A stretch of DNA of 6,487 nt, from assembly GCA_029862285.1 (NCBI GenBank), contig JAOTXR010000127.1:1-6487 (forward strand). Direction: 5' to 3'. Source of the stretch: Gammaproteobacteria bacterium. Its GTDB lineage: Bacteria > Pseudomonadota > Gammaproteobacteria > Steroidobacterales > JABDKV01. The notes under the pieces are model-generated. The model searched no databases. It was given only the letters and a program-made list of their open reading frames with translations, and was not told where the DNA came from. Made by a program: the position numbers and the translations under genes. Positions 1 to 6,475 of this stretch are shown here, in pieces (the first letter of the stretch is position 1; every line of letters starts with the position of its first letter).

Positions 1-1
1 T

Positions 2-1276
2 GCGGTCACCGAGGCGGAGGCCGCGATAGCCCGTGCCCGTGAGGTGGCAGCAGAATCAGATTCCAGCGGTGGCGGGAATCAGGACAGCTTTGACCCCTGG
101 CTAGAACCCGGGGCGGGTGAAAACGCCGCCAACACCGATTCTGCCGGTGGTGGCGGTCAGCCCGAAAAGACAGACGGCGAAGGCGATGATTCTGCGGCGG
201 CCGGGTCCGGCGAGGACAGCGCCAGCGGACCCGAAGAAGTTGCAAAGACCCGTGGTGGACGCAGTGCGGGCGACGATAGTTTTGATCCGTTTGCTGATTA
301 CGGCGAGCAGGCCGGCGCCCCGGGTCAGCCAACCGGGGCCCCGAAGGCCGGGTCACTACAAATTGCCGATGATGCTGTTGCCGCGGCACGAGCGGCACTG
401 AATCGTGCGCGACGGGCATTGATAACAGCCGCTGACGCGGGCGAACCCGGCACCGGCGATGCCGATGCCGAGGCAGTGCAACTTGCGGCGGCGCGCGCTG
501 CGATGGAGGCTGCCGCGGAAGCGGTGATTGCGTCGGCCATTGCAGTCATGGCGGCATCGGATGCTCATGCCGACGACGCCGACCAGGGTGACGATCGCGA
601 ACAACAGGCCGGCGAGGAAGCGCTTGCCGAGGGTATCGCCAAAGTGGTCTCAGTCGTACAACGAGATATGCGTAACGCGGCCGACGCATTAGACGCCACA
701 GGCGAGTTGCTGGCGGCGGCCGGTACGCTAATGGGCATGTTGAGTATGGGCGATGAACAGCAAGAGGAAAACGACGGTTCCGGCACCGATCCGGGTGACC
801 GGGTTGCCAACCTGGAAGAAGAACTCGATAAGTCGCTGGCTGTTTTCGACGATCGCATGCATGCGGAGGGCAGCAGCATTGTTACCGGCATGGCCGGCGA
901 GGACAGCGAAATAACCGGTGCAGCGCAGTCCGGCGATAATGTGGATCCCAGACTTTCACGCGAAACGAGCAACGAGTCGGGCAAAGGCGACGAGCGAGGC
1001 GGGCGCCCGAATCTTGCGACGGGGCGACCCAGGGATGCCGAATGGAATGCGCCGCGTGATCCCCGGGAGGAGCACGTACCAACGCGCGATTCAGAGACCC
1101 AAAACGAAGAGTTCGTTATCGACGATTCGGTGCGTGCTCAGGATGATGACATCGTCGCCCGGCAATTGCGCGAGGCAGCAATGGCCGAACAGGATCCCGA
1201 GCTGCGGGAAGCCCTGTGGCAGGAATACAAAATCTATAAAGAGAGTCTGGAAACCGGAGAGGCTGAAGCGAATTGA
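2..1276 (+). CDS. Acidic Ala/Gly/Asp-rich protein of unknown function (5' end outside window)
   Basis: I do not recognise this protein family. The frame is open to the left edge (AVTEAEAAIARAREV comes before the first possible internal start, GTG at 44), so the true start probably lies upstream; 424 residues are visible. No signal peptide or membrane span is seen. Order: a Gly/Asp/Glu-rich, probably disordered part (about 50-355) with two copies of a DSFDP-W/F motif; Ala-rich amphipathic helices (about 359-560, and 596-772 with AEGIAKVVSVVQRDM); a second charged, low-complexity linker (about 775-1100); and a C-terminal helical module (about 1106-1273) with DDDIVARQLREAAMAEQ and LREALWQEYKIYKES. 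That last module has normal composition and looks like the conserved part. The protein is strongly acidic. Its stop overlaps the start of the lipoprotein gene, so the two are very likely co-translated. A soluble scaffold or partner role is possible but unproven. Confidence is high that it is coding and low for any role. Confidence 0.8.
   Translation, partial: AVTEAEAAIARAREVAAESDSSGGGNQDSFDPWLEPGAGENAANTDSAGGGGQPEKTDGEGDDSAAAGSGEDSASGPEEVAKTRGGRSAGDDSFDPFADYGEQAGAPGQPTGAPKAGSLQIADDAVAAARAALNRARRALITAADAGEPGTGDADAEAVQLAAARAAMEAAAEAVIASAIAVMAASDAHADDADQGDDREQQAGEEALAEGIAKVVSVVQRDMRNAADALDATGELLAAAGTLMGMLSMGDEQQEENDGSGTDPGDRVANLEEELDKSLAVFDDRMHAEGSSIVTGMAGEDSEITGAAQSGDNVDPRLSRETSNESGKGDERGGRPNLATGRPRDAEWNAPRDPREEHVPTRDSETQNEEFVIDDSVRAQDDDIVARQLREAAMAEQDPELREALWQEYKIYKESLETGEAEAN
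1256..1262 (+). promoter_or_regulatory. Ribosome binding site of the lipoprotein gene
   Basis: GGAGAGG lies inside the end of gene 1. It is 13 nt from the ATG at 1276 and 10 nt from an in-frame TTG at 1273. The spacing suits TTG slightly better, but ATG is the commoner start and the two proteins differ by a single N-terminal residue. Re-initiation from the overlapping TGATG is also likely. Confidence 0.5.
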
Positions 1277-2487
1277 TGACCCGAATTATCGCGCCGCTGG
1301 CGCTATGCAGTGTTGTAATTGGCGGTTGTGTGCACCAGGAGGTGATCACAATCAACGCCACGCCGGCTAATGCTGCAGTGGCTGATGTCTCTGAGGGCCT
1401 CTTGCTTGACGTCGGCATCACAATATTCGACGCCAACGTCCCCGACGAGATCAAGGAGCAGAACGAGCTGCGCCTGGTTGCCGGTGTGCGTACTGCCGAG
1501 GCACGCTACATGCCATACGTCTTGCGCGACACACTGCAAAAGACCGGGCACTGGGGTGCTGTGCGCGTCGTTCCGCGTGCCTCGGATTTTGTAGACTTGA
1601 TGGTCGCCGGGCGGATCGAGACGTCCGATGGCGAAATGCTGGTGTTGTCGGTCACCGCCTACGATGCGACCGGCCGGTTGTGGATAGACGACAAGGAATA
1701 CTCCGATCTCGCCGGCAAACTGAATTACCGGGAAGATATCAATACCACGCGTCAGGATCCTTTTCAGGATTTATACAACCAGATAGCAAACGATCTCCTG
1801 GCAAAACGCGAGGCCATGGCGCTCAAGGACGTAAACCGGATCAGAGAAGTCGCCCAACTGCGGTTTGCCGCGGATATCTCGCCCGATGCATTCGGCAAGT
1901 ATATCGAGGAAGATGACGGCCGCGTTCAGCTAAGTCGTCTACCGGCGCGCGATGACCCGATGCTGCAGCGGGTGCAGAAGATACGCGAACGCGACAACCT
2001 CTTTATCGATACGCTCGATCAGCATTATGGCGTTTTCTACCAGCAAGTTAAGGGCGCTTACAGCGACTGGCGCCGGTTTAACTATGATGAAGTCGTCGAA
2101 TTGCGTCGGCTGGAGCGTGAGATCCGCCGGCGCACGATCGCCGGTGCCGCACTGATTGTGGGTGGTCTGGCGGTCGATGCGAACTCCGACAGCAACTATG
2201 CGAGCTATGCCGGCCGGGTCGGCGCACTGGTGGGGTTGTCGTCTATTCTGAGTACTATGCCGCTGCGCCCTGAAGCACTCGTGCATGCCGAAACCATGCG
2301 TGAGCTCGGCGACACTTTCGATGCCGAAGTGCGGCCCGCGGTGCTCGAAGTCGAAGGCAAGACCATTACGCTTAGTGGTTCCGTGGATTCGCAGTTTGAA
2401 CAATGGCGGGACTTACTGCGGGACATCTATGTCACTGAGACCGGTCTACCCGAAATTGAGGGGCAACAAGGTCCTCCTGACGGCTAA
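1276..2487 (+). CDS. Probable outer-membrane lipoprotein with possible CsgG/LpoB-like and BON-like parts
   Basis: 403 residues from ATG 1276, which shares its A with the TGA of gene 1. The N-terminus (MTRIIAPLALCSVVIGGC) is a short signal peptide ending in a lipobox with Cys18. Residue +2 is Val, not Asp, so Lol sorting to the outer membrane is predicted. Residues about 40-145 alternate strands and helices; the stretch 106-142 (VAGRIETSDGEMLVLSV, then DATGRLW) resembles the strand core of CsgG/LpoB-type lipoproteins, but only weakly. A conserved-looking DPFQDLYNQIANDLL follows, then a helix-rich charged middle (about 180-285). Residues 288-300 and 312-326 form two Gly/Ala-rich hydrophobic segments split by DANSDSNYASY, like a glycine zipper. 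Residues 351-385 (VLEVEGKTITLSGSVDS) read like a BON/secretin-N type strand pattern. The exact family is not recognised. The neighbours, two inner-membrane periplasmic proteins, suggest it is the outer-membrane element of an envelope complex. Coding and lipoprotein calls are firm; the fold is tentative. Confidence 0.87.
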   Translation: MTRIIAPLALCSVVIGGCVHQEVITINATPANAAVADVSEGLLLDVGITIFDANVPDEIKEQNELRLVAGVRTAEARYMPYVLRDTLQKTGHWGAVRVVPRASDFVDLMVAGRIETSDGEMLVLSVTAYDATGRLWIDDKEYSDLAGKLNYREDINTTRQDPFQDLYNQIANDLLAKREAMALKDVNRIREVAQLRFAADISPDAFGKYIEEDDGRVQLSRLPARDDPMLQRVQKIRERDNLFIDTLDQHYGVFYQQVKGAYSDWRRFNYDEVVELRRLEREIRRRTIAGAALIVGGLAVDANSDSNYASYAGRVGALVGLSSILSTMPLRPEALVHAETMRELGDTFDAEVRPAVLEVEGKTITLSGSVDSQFEQWRDLLRDIYVTETGLPEIEGQQGPPDG

Positions 2488-2616
2488 CGACAGGCAAGCA
2501 GCGTTCCAGCGCCGATTACGTTAATTTTCAAAATAGCCTGCGCACAACGGTGGCCAGCCGTGGTGCGATCCTGGGGGTGAGGTAGCCGCGAAATCCGTTG
2601 CGGTGTTAAATATGGC
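2488..2616. other. Intergenic spacer between the lipoprotein and TPR genes
   Basis: 129 bp without a gene, the only real gap in an otherwise overlapping cluster. It contains an A/T patch with a small palindrome (ATTTTCAAAAT, 2524-2534), a GC-rich inverted repeat (2541-2567) and a weak -10-like TTAAAT (2606-2611) directly before the next ATG. I see no convincing -35 box at 16-18 bp from it and no Shine-Dalgarno near 2617. The spacer could hold a separate promoter for genes 3 and 4, or simply be transcribed through. Confidence 0.5.
2541..2567. repeat. Imperfect inverted repeat (10-bp arms, 7-nt centre)
   Basis: Arms CGCACAACGG (2541-2550) and CCGTGGTGCG (2558-2567) pair at 9 of 10 positions around TGGCCAG. 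In RNA this is a stable GC-rich hairpin, but no T-run follows (ATCCTGGGGG), so it is not a standard intrinsic terminator. It lies about 54 bp after the lipoprotein stop and 49 bp before the next start. It could be an operator, an mRNA-stabilising or processing hairpin, or a partial attenuator. Confidence 0.6.
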
Positions 2617-4071
2617 ATGACATCAGGTGACACTGAGCAATTCGAACGCATCGAGCCGGTTGGCCGCCAGGCCGAAACGACGCGTCTCCCCGAAGATGCG
2701 GCCAGCCATGGCCGGCGCTTGTGGTGGTGGATAGTCGCTGTCGGCTTTTTGTCGATTGCCGCAATGACGACGCTCGTCTATCTGCCGCAATGGCTCTCCA
2801 AACCGGGCACGAGGGCGTCGGCAATAGACTCGGCGCGTACCCGTCTGCAGGATCAGGCAACGCAGGCCGAAAGCCTGCGGCAGGATCTGTATGAGCGCTG
2901 GTTGAAGCTGGAGGCCATGGATGTATCTACCTGGGCAGGGGTCCGGGCGGAGCGGGCGCTGAAGCTGTTGCAGGAAGGTGAGCAGTTGGCCAGCGAGGTG
3001 GATCATCTCGGCGCGCTGCGTGCTCTCGGAGCGAGCAATGAACTGTTGACGGCACTGACCGAACAGGCTCCCGGAATTGCTGCAGATCGGCGCGAAGCTG
3101 GCTGGCTGGCCTACCGCCGTGGTGATTCGCAGGCCGCGGCGGAACATTTTCGTGTCGTACTCGCAATCGAACCGGATGACCAGGAAGTCCGCGTGGCCCT
3201 GAACCGTACCGCTTACCTCCCTCAATTGCTGGAACTTTCGCGTCGCTCGCGGGCACTGGAAAGCGACGGCGATCTCCAAGGAGCGCTGACGGCGCTGCGT
3301 GAAGCGCTCATTATTGATCCCGAAAACGCGGAAATCGAAGCAGAGATCGAAAGGCTGAATGCCGCGCAGGCGGTGGCCGGTTTTGAAGCCATCATGTCGC
3401 GGGTATATCGTGCCATCAGCGCGGAAAACTACACGGCAGCACGCCAGGCCCTGGGGAGTGCCGCTGCGTTGCGACCGCAGTCGCCGGAGGTCCGCGATGC
3501 CGGCATCCAGATAGATGTGGCCGTGCGGGCCGCAAAGACAGAGAGCCTGCGTGCACAGGCAGCCGCAATGGAGTCCAGGGAGGACTGGGAGAGCGCCATT
3601 GGCCTGTACAGCGAATTACTGCAAATCGATCCGGCCCTGGTGCTGGCACAGCAGGGACGTGACCGTGCCCGCCGGCTGGCATCTTTGACGACACGTGCCG
3701 AAGCACTACTGGAATCCGGCGAGTTTTCGAAAGACGACGTCAAACGCCTGGCTGAGACGCTGATAGAACAAATCGATACGGTCAAGGCAAACGCGCCGTC
3801 GCTGCAGTCGCTGGCCGAGCAGTTGCAACAGGCGTTATACCTGTCGCAGCAACCGGTCAGGGTGCAGCTGCAATCGGATAATCAAACTGACATCGTGGTC
3901 TATCGAATCGGCCGGCTTGGCGCTTTCGAAAACCACGAACTGGAATTGATTCCCGGTCGCTACACCGTGGTGGGTACACGTAGTGGTTATCGCGATGTAC
4001 GTGCGGAACTGGTGGTCAAGGCCGGCATAACGCCCACGCCGTTGCTTATCCGCTGTGAGGAGCAGATTTGA
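2617..4071 (+). CDS. Single-pass inner-membrane protein with periplasmic TPR-like repeats and PEGA-like C-terminus
   Basis: 484 residues. ATG 2617 is the only usable start: an in-frame TGA stands at 2578 and no other start codon lies between. No Shine-Dalgarno is evident. Residues 1-34 are a hydrophilic cytoplasmic tail with AETTRLPED and Arg33-Arg34. Residues 36-56 (WWWIVAVGFLSIAAMTTLVYL) are a membrane span, so by the positive-inside rule the rest is periplasmic. Residues 66-150 are mostly helical, possibly coiled coil. Four TPR-like helix pairs follow: about 156-189 (GDSQAAAEHFRVVLAIEPDD), 205-238 (GDLQGALTALREALIIDPEN), 257-290 (NYTAARQALGSAAALRPQSP) and 308-341 (DWESAIGLYSELLQIDP). Residues 413-484 form a PEGA-like beta module with LIPGRYTVVGTRSGYRDV, similar in pattern to the PEGA-like repeats of the next protein. 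The stop overlaps the next start by 4 nt, indicating translational coupling. Likely a protein-interaction scaffold; no catalytic motif is seen. Confidence 0.88.
   Translation: MTSGDTEQFERIEPVGRQAETTRLPEDAASHGRRLWWWIVAVGFLSIAAMTTLVYLPQWLSKPGTRASAIDSARTRLQDQATQAESLRQDLYERWLKLEAMDVSTWAGVRAERALKLLQEGEQLASEVDHLGALRALGASNELLTALTEQAPGIAADRREAGWLAYRRGDSQAAAEHFRVVLAIEPDDQEVRVALNRTAYLPQLLELSRRSRALESDGDLQGALTALREALIIDPENAEIEAEIERLNAAQAVAGFEAIMSRVYRAISAENYTAARQALGSAAALRPQSPEVRDAGIQIDVAVRAAKTESLRAQAAAMESREDWESAIGLYSELLQIDPALVLAQQGRDRARRLASLTTRAEALLESGEFSKDDVKRLAETLIEQIDTVKANAPSLQSLAEQLQQALYLSQQPVRVQLQSDNQTDIVVYRIGRLGAFENHELELIPGRYTVVGTRSGYRDVRAELVVKAGITPTPLLIRCEEQI
4057..4062 (+). promoter_or_regulatory. 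Strong ribosome binding site that supports a TTG start
   Basis: GAGGAG ends 5 nt before TTG 4068. The only nearby alternative start, GTG 4080 in the same frame, would be 17 nt away, which is too far. This site therefore decides for the TTG start and gives the 4-nt TTGA overlap with the upstream stop. Confidence 0.75.
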
Positions 4072-6461
4072 ACGCATCGGTGCTTGTTTATGACGATCGC
4101 GGGGAGCGAACTTTCCGTGGTGAAGATTTTCCGTTGGATATCGGAGGTGGCAATGCGGCCATACATCTCGCAGATACCGACAGTGCGGTGCTCGCCCAGG
4201 TTGGTATCGACGACGGTACGCCGTTTCTGGTGCCTGGCGATGTGCCGATGCGGATCAATGGTACGCTGCGGCGCGAGCCGAGCTGGTTAGCTGACGGCGA
4301 TGTTGTCAGCTTCAACGAGGGGCATCTGGTTTGCCACGTGCGTGGTAAGAAGCTCTCCTTGCATGCGCGATCCCACCAGGCCGAAGAGTTACCACCACCG
4401 TCCATAGGAGACGACCGTGGTCGTACGGTTATCGAACCGGTGGCGTTTCATCCGGAACGTGGTCAGGTGCGGTCGTCGCGTCGCGGAATGCGAGTCCTGC
4501 AGGTGGCAATACTGGCGGTCGTCGCATTGTTGACGGCGGTGACCTGGTTCATGTTTACCGCGCGATCGGTCAACGTGATTATCCAGCCTCCACCGGCACA
4601 GATGGCCCTGGGTGGCGCACTGTTGAAACCGCGTGTGGGCGGACGATACCTGTTGCGACCCGGCGATTATCAGGTGACAGCGGAACTGGATGGCTATGAA
4701 TACCTCGAAGCCGATATAGAAGTTGGTCGGTCGAGTAATCAGCAGTTCGTCATGCAAATGGAAAAATTGCCGGGGCTGGTCTCAATTGCATCCGGCGAGC
4801 TGACCGGTGCGACCATACTGGTCGACGGCGAAGAGATTGGTACCACGCCGCTGGCCGAAACGGAACTCTCTGCCGGTTTGCACCGCTTGCTCGTCCGGGC
4901 GAAAAATCACCTGCCGCACGAGCAGGAAATTGAAATTACGGGCATGCACGTAGAGCAATCTGTGGACGTAACGCTGCAGCCCAACTGGGCGCCGGTTGCG
5001 GTGAGCAGCCAACCTGCTGGCGCGACCCTGTCGGTTGACGGCGAAACGGTCGGTATTACCCCGCTCACGACAGAAATCGAGGCGGGTGACCGGGAACTGA
5101 CGATATCGCTCGCCGGTTATAAAAGTGAAGTCCGGCCTATTACCGTTATCGCCGGCGAGATGCAGACGCTGGATGATGTGAGTCTTGCAGTGGCCGACGG
5201 CGTATTGTCAGTCAGCACAAGTCCTGTGAACGTGAATATCACCGTTGACGGTCGCTTCCGCGGGCGCAGTCCGATTGAGATCCCTGTTACGCCCAATAAG
5301 AGACACCGTATTGCATTTGCCAAACCGGGGTACGAGTCGGCATCGCGCAGCGTAGAGCTGGAGCCGGATCAGCAGTCAAAAATCTCGGTCAGCCTGCAGC
5401 CCATTTTGGGTTCGGTGCGGATAATCGCGAGTCCTGCGGATGCGGAGCTCTATGTTGACGGGCGCGCATCCGGTCAGGCCGACCAGGTGCTGTCCCTCAC
5501 TGCGGCGCCACATACAATAGAGATACGCAAGACCGGCTATGCGCCGCATACTGAGAGCGTGACGCCGCGCCGCGGTCTCGAGCAACGGCTAACAGTTGTT
5601 TTAAGAACAATTGCCGAGGCGGCGGCGGCCGAATTGCCCAAGAGTATTACGACGATTGCCGGCAATTTACGCCTGATTCGTGGCGGTTCGCTACGCATGG
5701 GCTCGGTGCGACGCGAGCAGGGTCGGCGCAGCAACGAAGTGCGCCGCGACGTGGAACTGACCCGTGAGTTCTACATTGGCGTAACCGAAGTAACTAACGG
5801 CGCCTTCAGACAGTTCATGGATACCCACAGTTCCGGATTCATGGGCGGTATCACGCTCAACGAAGACAATCAGCCGGTTGTTCGCGTGAGTTGGCAGCTG
5901 GCCGCGCGGTTCTGCAACTGGCTTAGCGACAAAGACCGTCTGCCAAAAGCCTATGTCGATCGCGACGGCCGAATGGTAGCCAAACGGCCGATGAATACCG
6001 GCTACCGGCTGCCCAGCGAAGCTGAATGGTCCTGGGTTGCTCGTTTTGCCGGTGGGGCCCAGCCACGCAAGTATGTTTGGGGAGCCGAGTTGCCGCCGCC
6101 GCACCAGGCCGGTAATTTTGCGGACAATGCAGCGGGAAGTGTGGTTGCACAGCGGCTCAACAATTATGACGACGGTTTTACGGTGTCGGCACCTGTCGGC
6201 AGCTTCGCAGCGAACCCGCTCGGTCTGACGGAGCTGGCCGGCAATGTTACCGAATGGACGCATGACTATTACGAGATTGCCACGGTTGATCCGTTCGTGT
6301 CCCTGGTGGATCCGCTGGGTCCCCAGTTCGGCGATCAGCATGTGATCCGCGGCGCCAGCTGGATGAAAGGCAATATTAGTGAAATTCGCAGCGCTTTTCG
6401 GGACCATGGCGCCCAGGGCCGGCCGGATTTGGGTTTCCGGGTGGCGCGCTATGCAAGATAA
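4068..6461 (+). CDS. FHA-like / transmembrane / PEGA-repeat / SUMF1-domain membrane protein
   Basis: 797 residues, TTG start. Residues 1-95 look like a degenerate FHA domain: IGGGNAAIHL near the start, then RINGTLRREPSWLADGDVV, with the NG and L-x-DGD pattern of FHA C-terminal strands, but the usual phosphate-binding Arg/Ser/His set is not clear. Residues 96-141 are a charged linker with RGRTVIEP (Thr120) ending in SSRRGMR. Residues 143-163 span the membrane. The rest is periplasmic: a first PEGA-like module (167-235, RPGDYQVTAELDGY), four more PEGA repeats (236-307, 308-377, 378-446, 447-515) with a VDG core (three also with a GTTPL-like turn), an Ala-rich hinge (516-525), and a SUMF1 domain (about 529-797). 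SUMF1 signatures are GVTEVTNGAFRQF, PVVRVSWQLAARFCNWL, YRLPSEAEW (646-654), GLTELAGNVTEW (ending at 730), IRGASW (to 765) and the terminal GFRVAR. At 761-778 Lys767 stands where FGE has its first catalytic Cys, and the domain's only Cys is Cys616. No EgtB-type H-x3-H-x-E motif is seen. FGE activity is therefore unlikely; a binding or structural role is inferred. Confidence 0.92.
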   Translation: MNASVLVYDDRGERTFRGEDFPLDIGGGNAAIHLADTDSAVLAQVGIDDGTPFLVPGDVPMRINGTLRREPSWLADGDVVSFNEGHLVCHVRGKKLSLHARSHQAEELPPPSIGDDRGRTVIEPVAFHPERGQVRSSRRGMRVLQVAILAVVALLTAVTWFMFTARSVNVIIQPPPAQMALGGALLKPRVGGRYLLRPGDYQVTAELDGYEYLEADIEVGRSSNQQFVMQMEKLPGLVSIASGELTGATILVDGEEIGTTPLAETELSAGLHRLLVRAKNHLPHEQEIEITGMHVEQSVDVTLQPNWAPVAVSSQPAGATLSVDGETVGITPLTTEIEAGDRELTISLAGYKSEVRPITVIAGEMQTLDDVSLAVADGVLSVSTSPVNVNITVDGRFRGRSPIEIPVTPNKRHRIAFAKPGYESASRSVELEPDQQSKISVSLQPILGSVRIIASPADAELYVDGRASGQADQVLSLTAAPHTIEIRKTGYAPHTESVTPRRGLEQRLTVVLRTIAEAAAAELPKSITTIAGNLRLIRGGSLRMGSVRREQGRRSNEVRRDVELTREFYIGVTEVTNGAFRQFMDTHSSGFMGGITLNEDNQPVVRVSWQLAARFCNWLSDKDRLPKAYVDRDGRMVAKRPMNTGYRLPSEAEWSWVARFAGGAQPRKYVWGAELPPPHQAGNFADNAAGSVVAQRLNNYDDGFTVSAPVGSFAANPLGLTELAGNVTEWTHDYYEIATVDPFVSLVDPLGPQFGDQHVIRGASWMKGNISEIRSAFRDHGAQGRPDLGFRVARYAR
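4566..5612 (+). repeat. Tandem PEGA-like domain array (five modules)
   Basis: Five consecutive beta modules of about 69-72 residues lie inside the protein at 4068-6461, with approximate boundaries 4566-4772, 4773-4988, 4989-5198, 5199-5405 and 5406-5612. Modules 2 to 5 share the core A-T/E-x-x-VDG, followed in modules 2-4 by GTTPL, GITPL or GRSPI and in modules 3-5 by a GY near the end of the module. The first module lacks VDG but keeps PGxYxV and GY. The copies have diverged in DNA sequence, so this is an old domain expansion rather than a recent duplication. PEGA domains are generally periplasmic or surface beta modules. Confidence 0.8.
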
Positions 6462-6464
6462 GCG

Positions 6465-6470
6465 TTGACA
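6465..6470 (+). promoter_or_regulatory. Possible -35 box just after the SUMF1 gene
   Basis: A perfect TTGACA lies 3 nt after the TAA. A -10 box at 16-18 bp spacing would fall beyond the right edge, so it cannot be tested here. A single hexamer match is weak evidence. Confidence 0.2.
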
Positions 6471-6475
6471 GGACT

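Noticed and set aside
1939..2403. Minus-strand open frame of 154 codons opposite the lipoprotein gene
   Set aside because: Shadow of the + strand gene with no ribosome site or motif that I can support.
2524..2534. Small palindrome ATTTTCAAAAT as a regulator site
   Set aside because: Five-base A/T arms are common by chance, and nothing else supports it.
2541..2567. Intrinsic terminator after the lipoprotein gene
   Set aside because: The hairpin is strong but is followed by ATCCTGGGGG rather than a T-run, so it was kept as an inverted repeat only.
2623..3279. Minus-strand open frame of 218 codons opposite the TPR gene
   Set aside because: The + strand encodes a membrane span and TPR-like repeats over the same bases; the antisense product is Arg/Pro/Gln-rich with no domain pattern.
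5691..6407. Minus-strand open frame of 238 codons opposite the SUMF1 domain
   Set aside because: It lies fully inside a well-supported domain on the + strand, and its translation shows no recognisable motif. Long antisense frames are expected in GC-rich coding DNA.
5652..6458. Functional formylglycine-generating enzyme or ergothioneine synthase EgtB
   Set aside because: The FGE catalytic cysteines are missing, and no H-x3-H-x-E iron-binding motif is seen.
1276..6461. Part of a type VI secretion cluster (TagQ/TagR-like)
   Set aside because: The analogy covers only a lipoprotein and a SUMF1 domain. No Tss structural protein, kinase or ABC subunit is encoded in the window, and the PEGA array and TPR protein do not fit that set.
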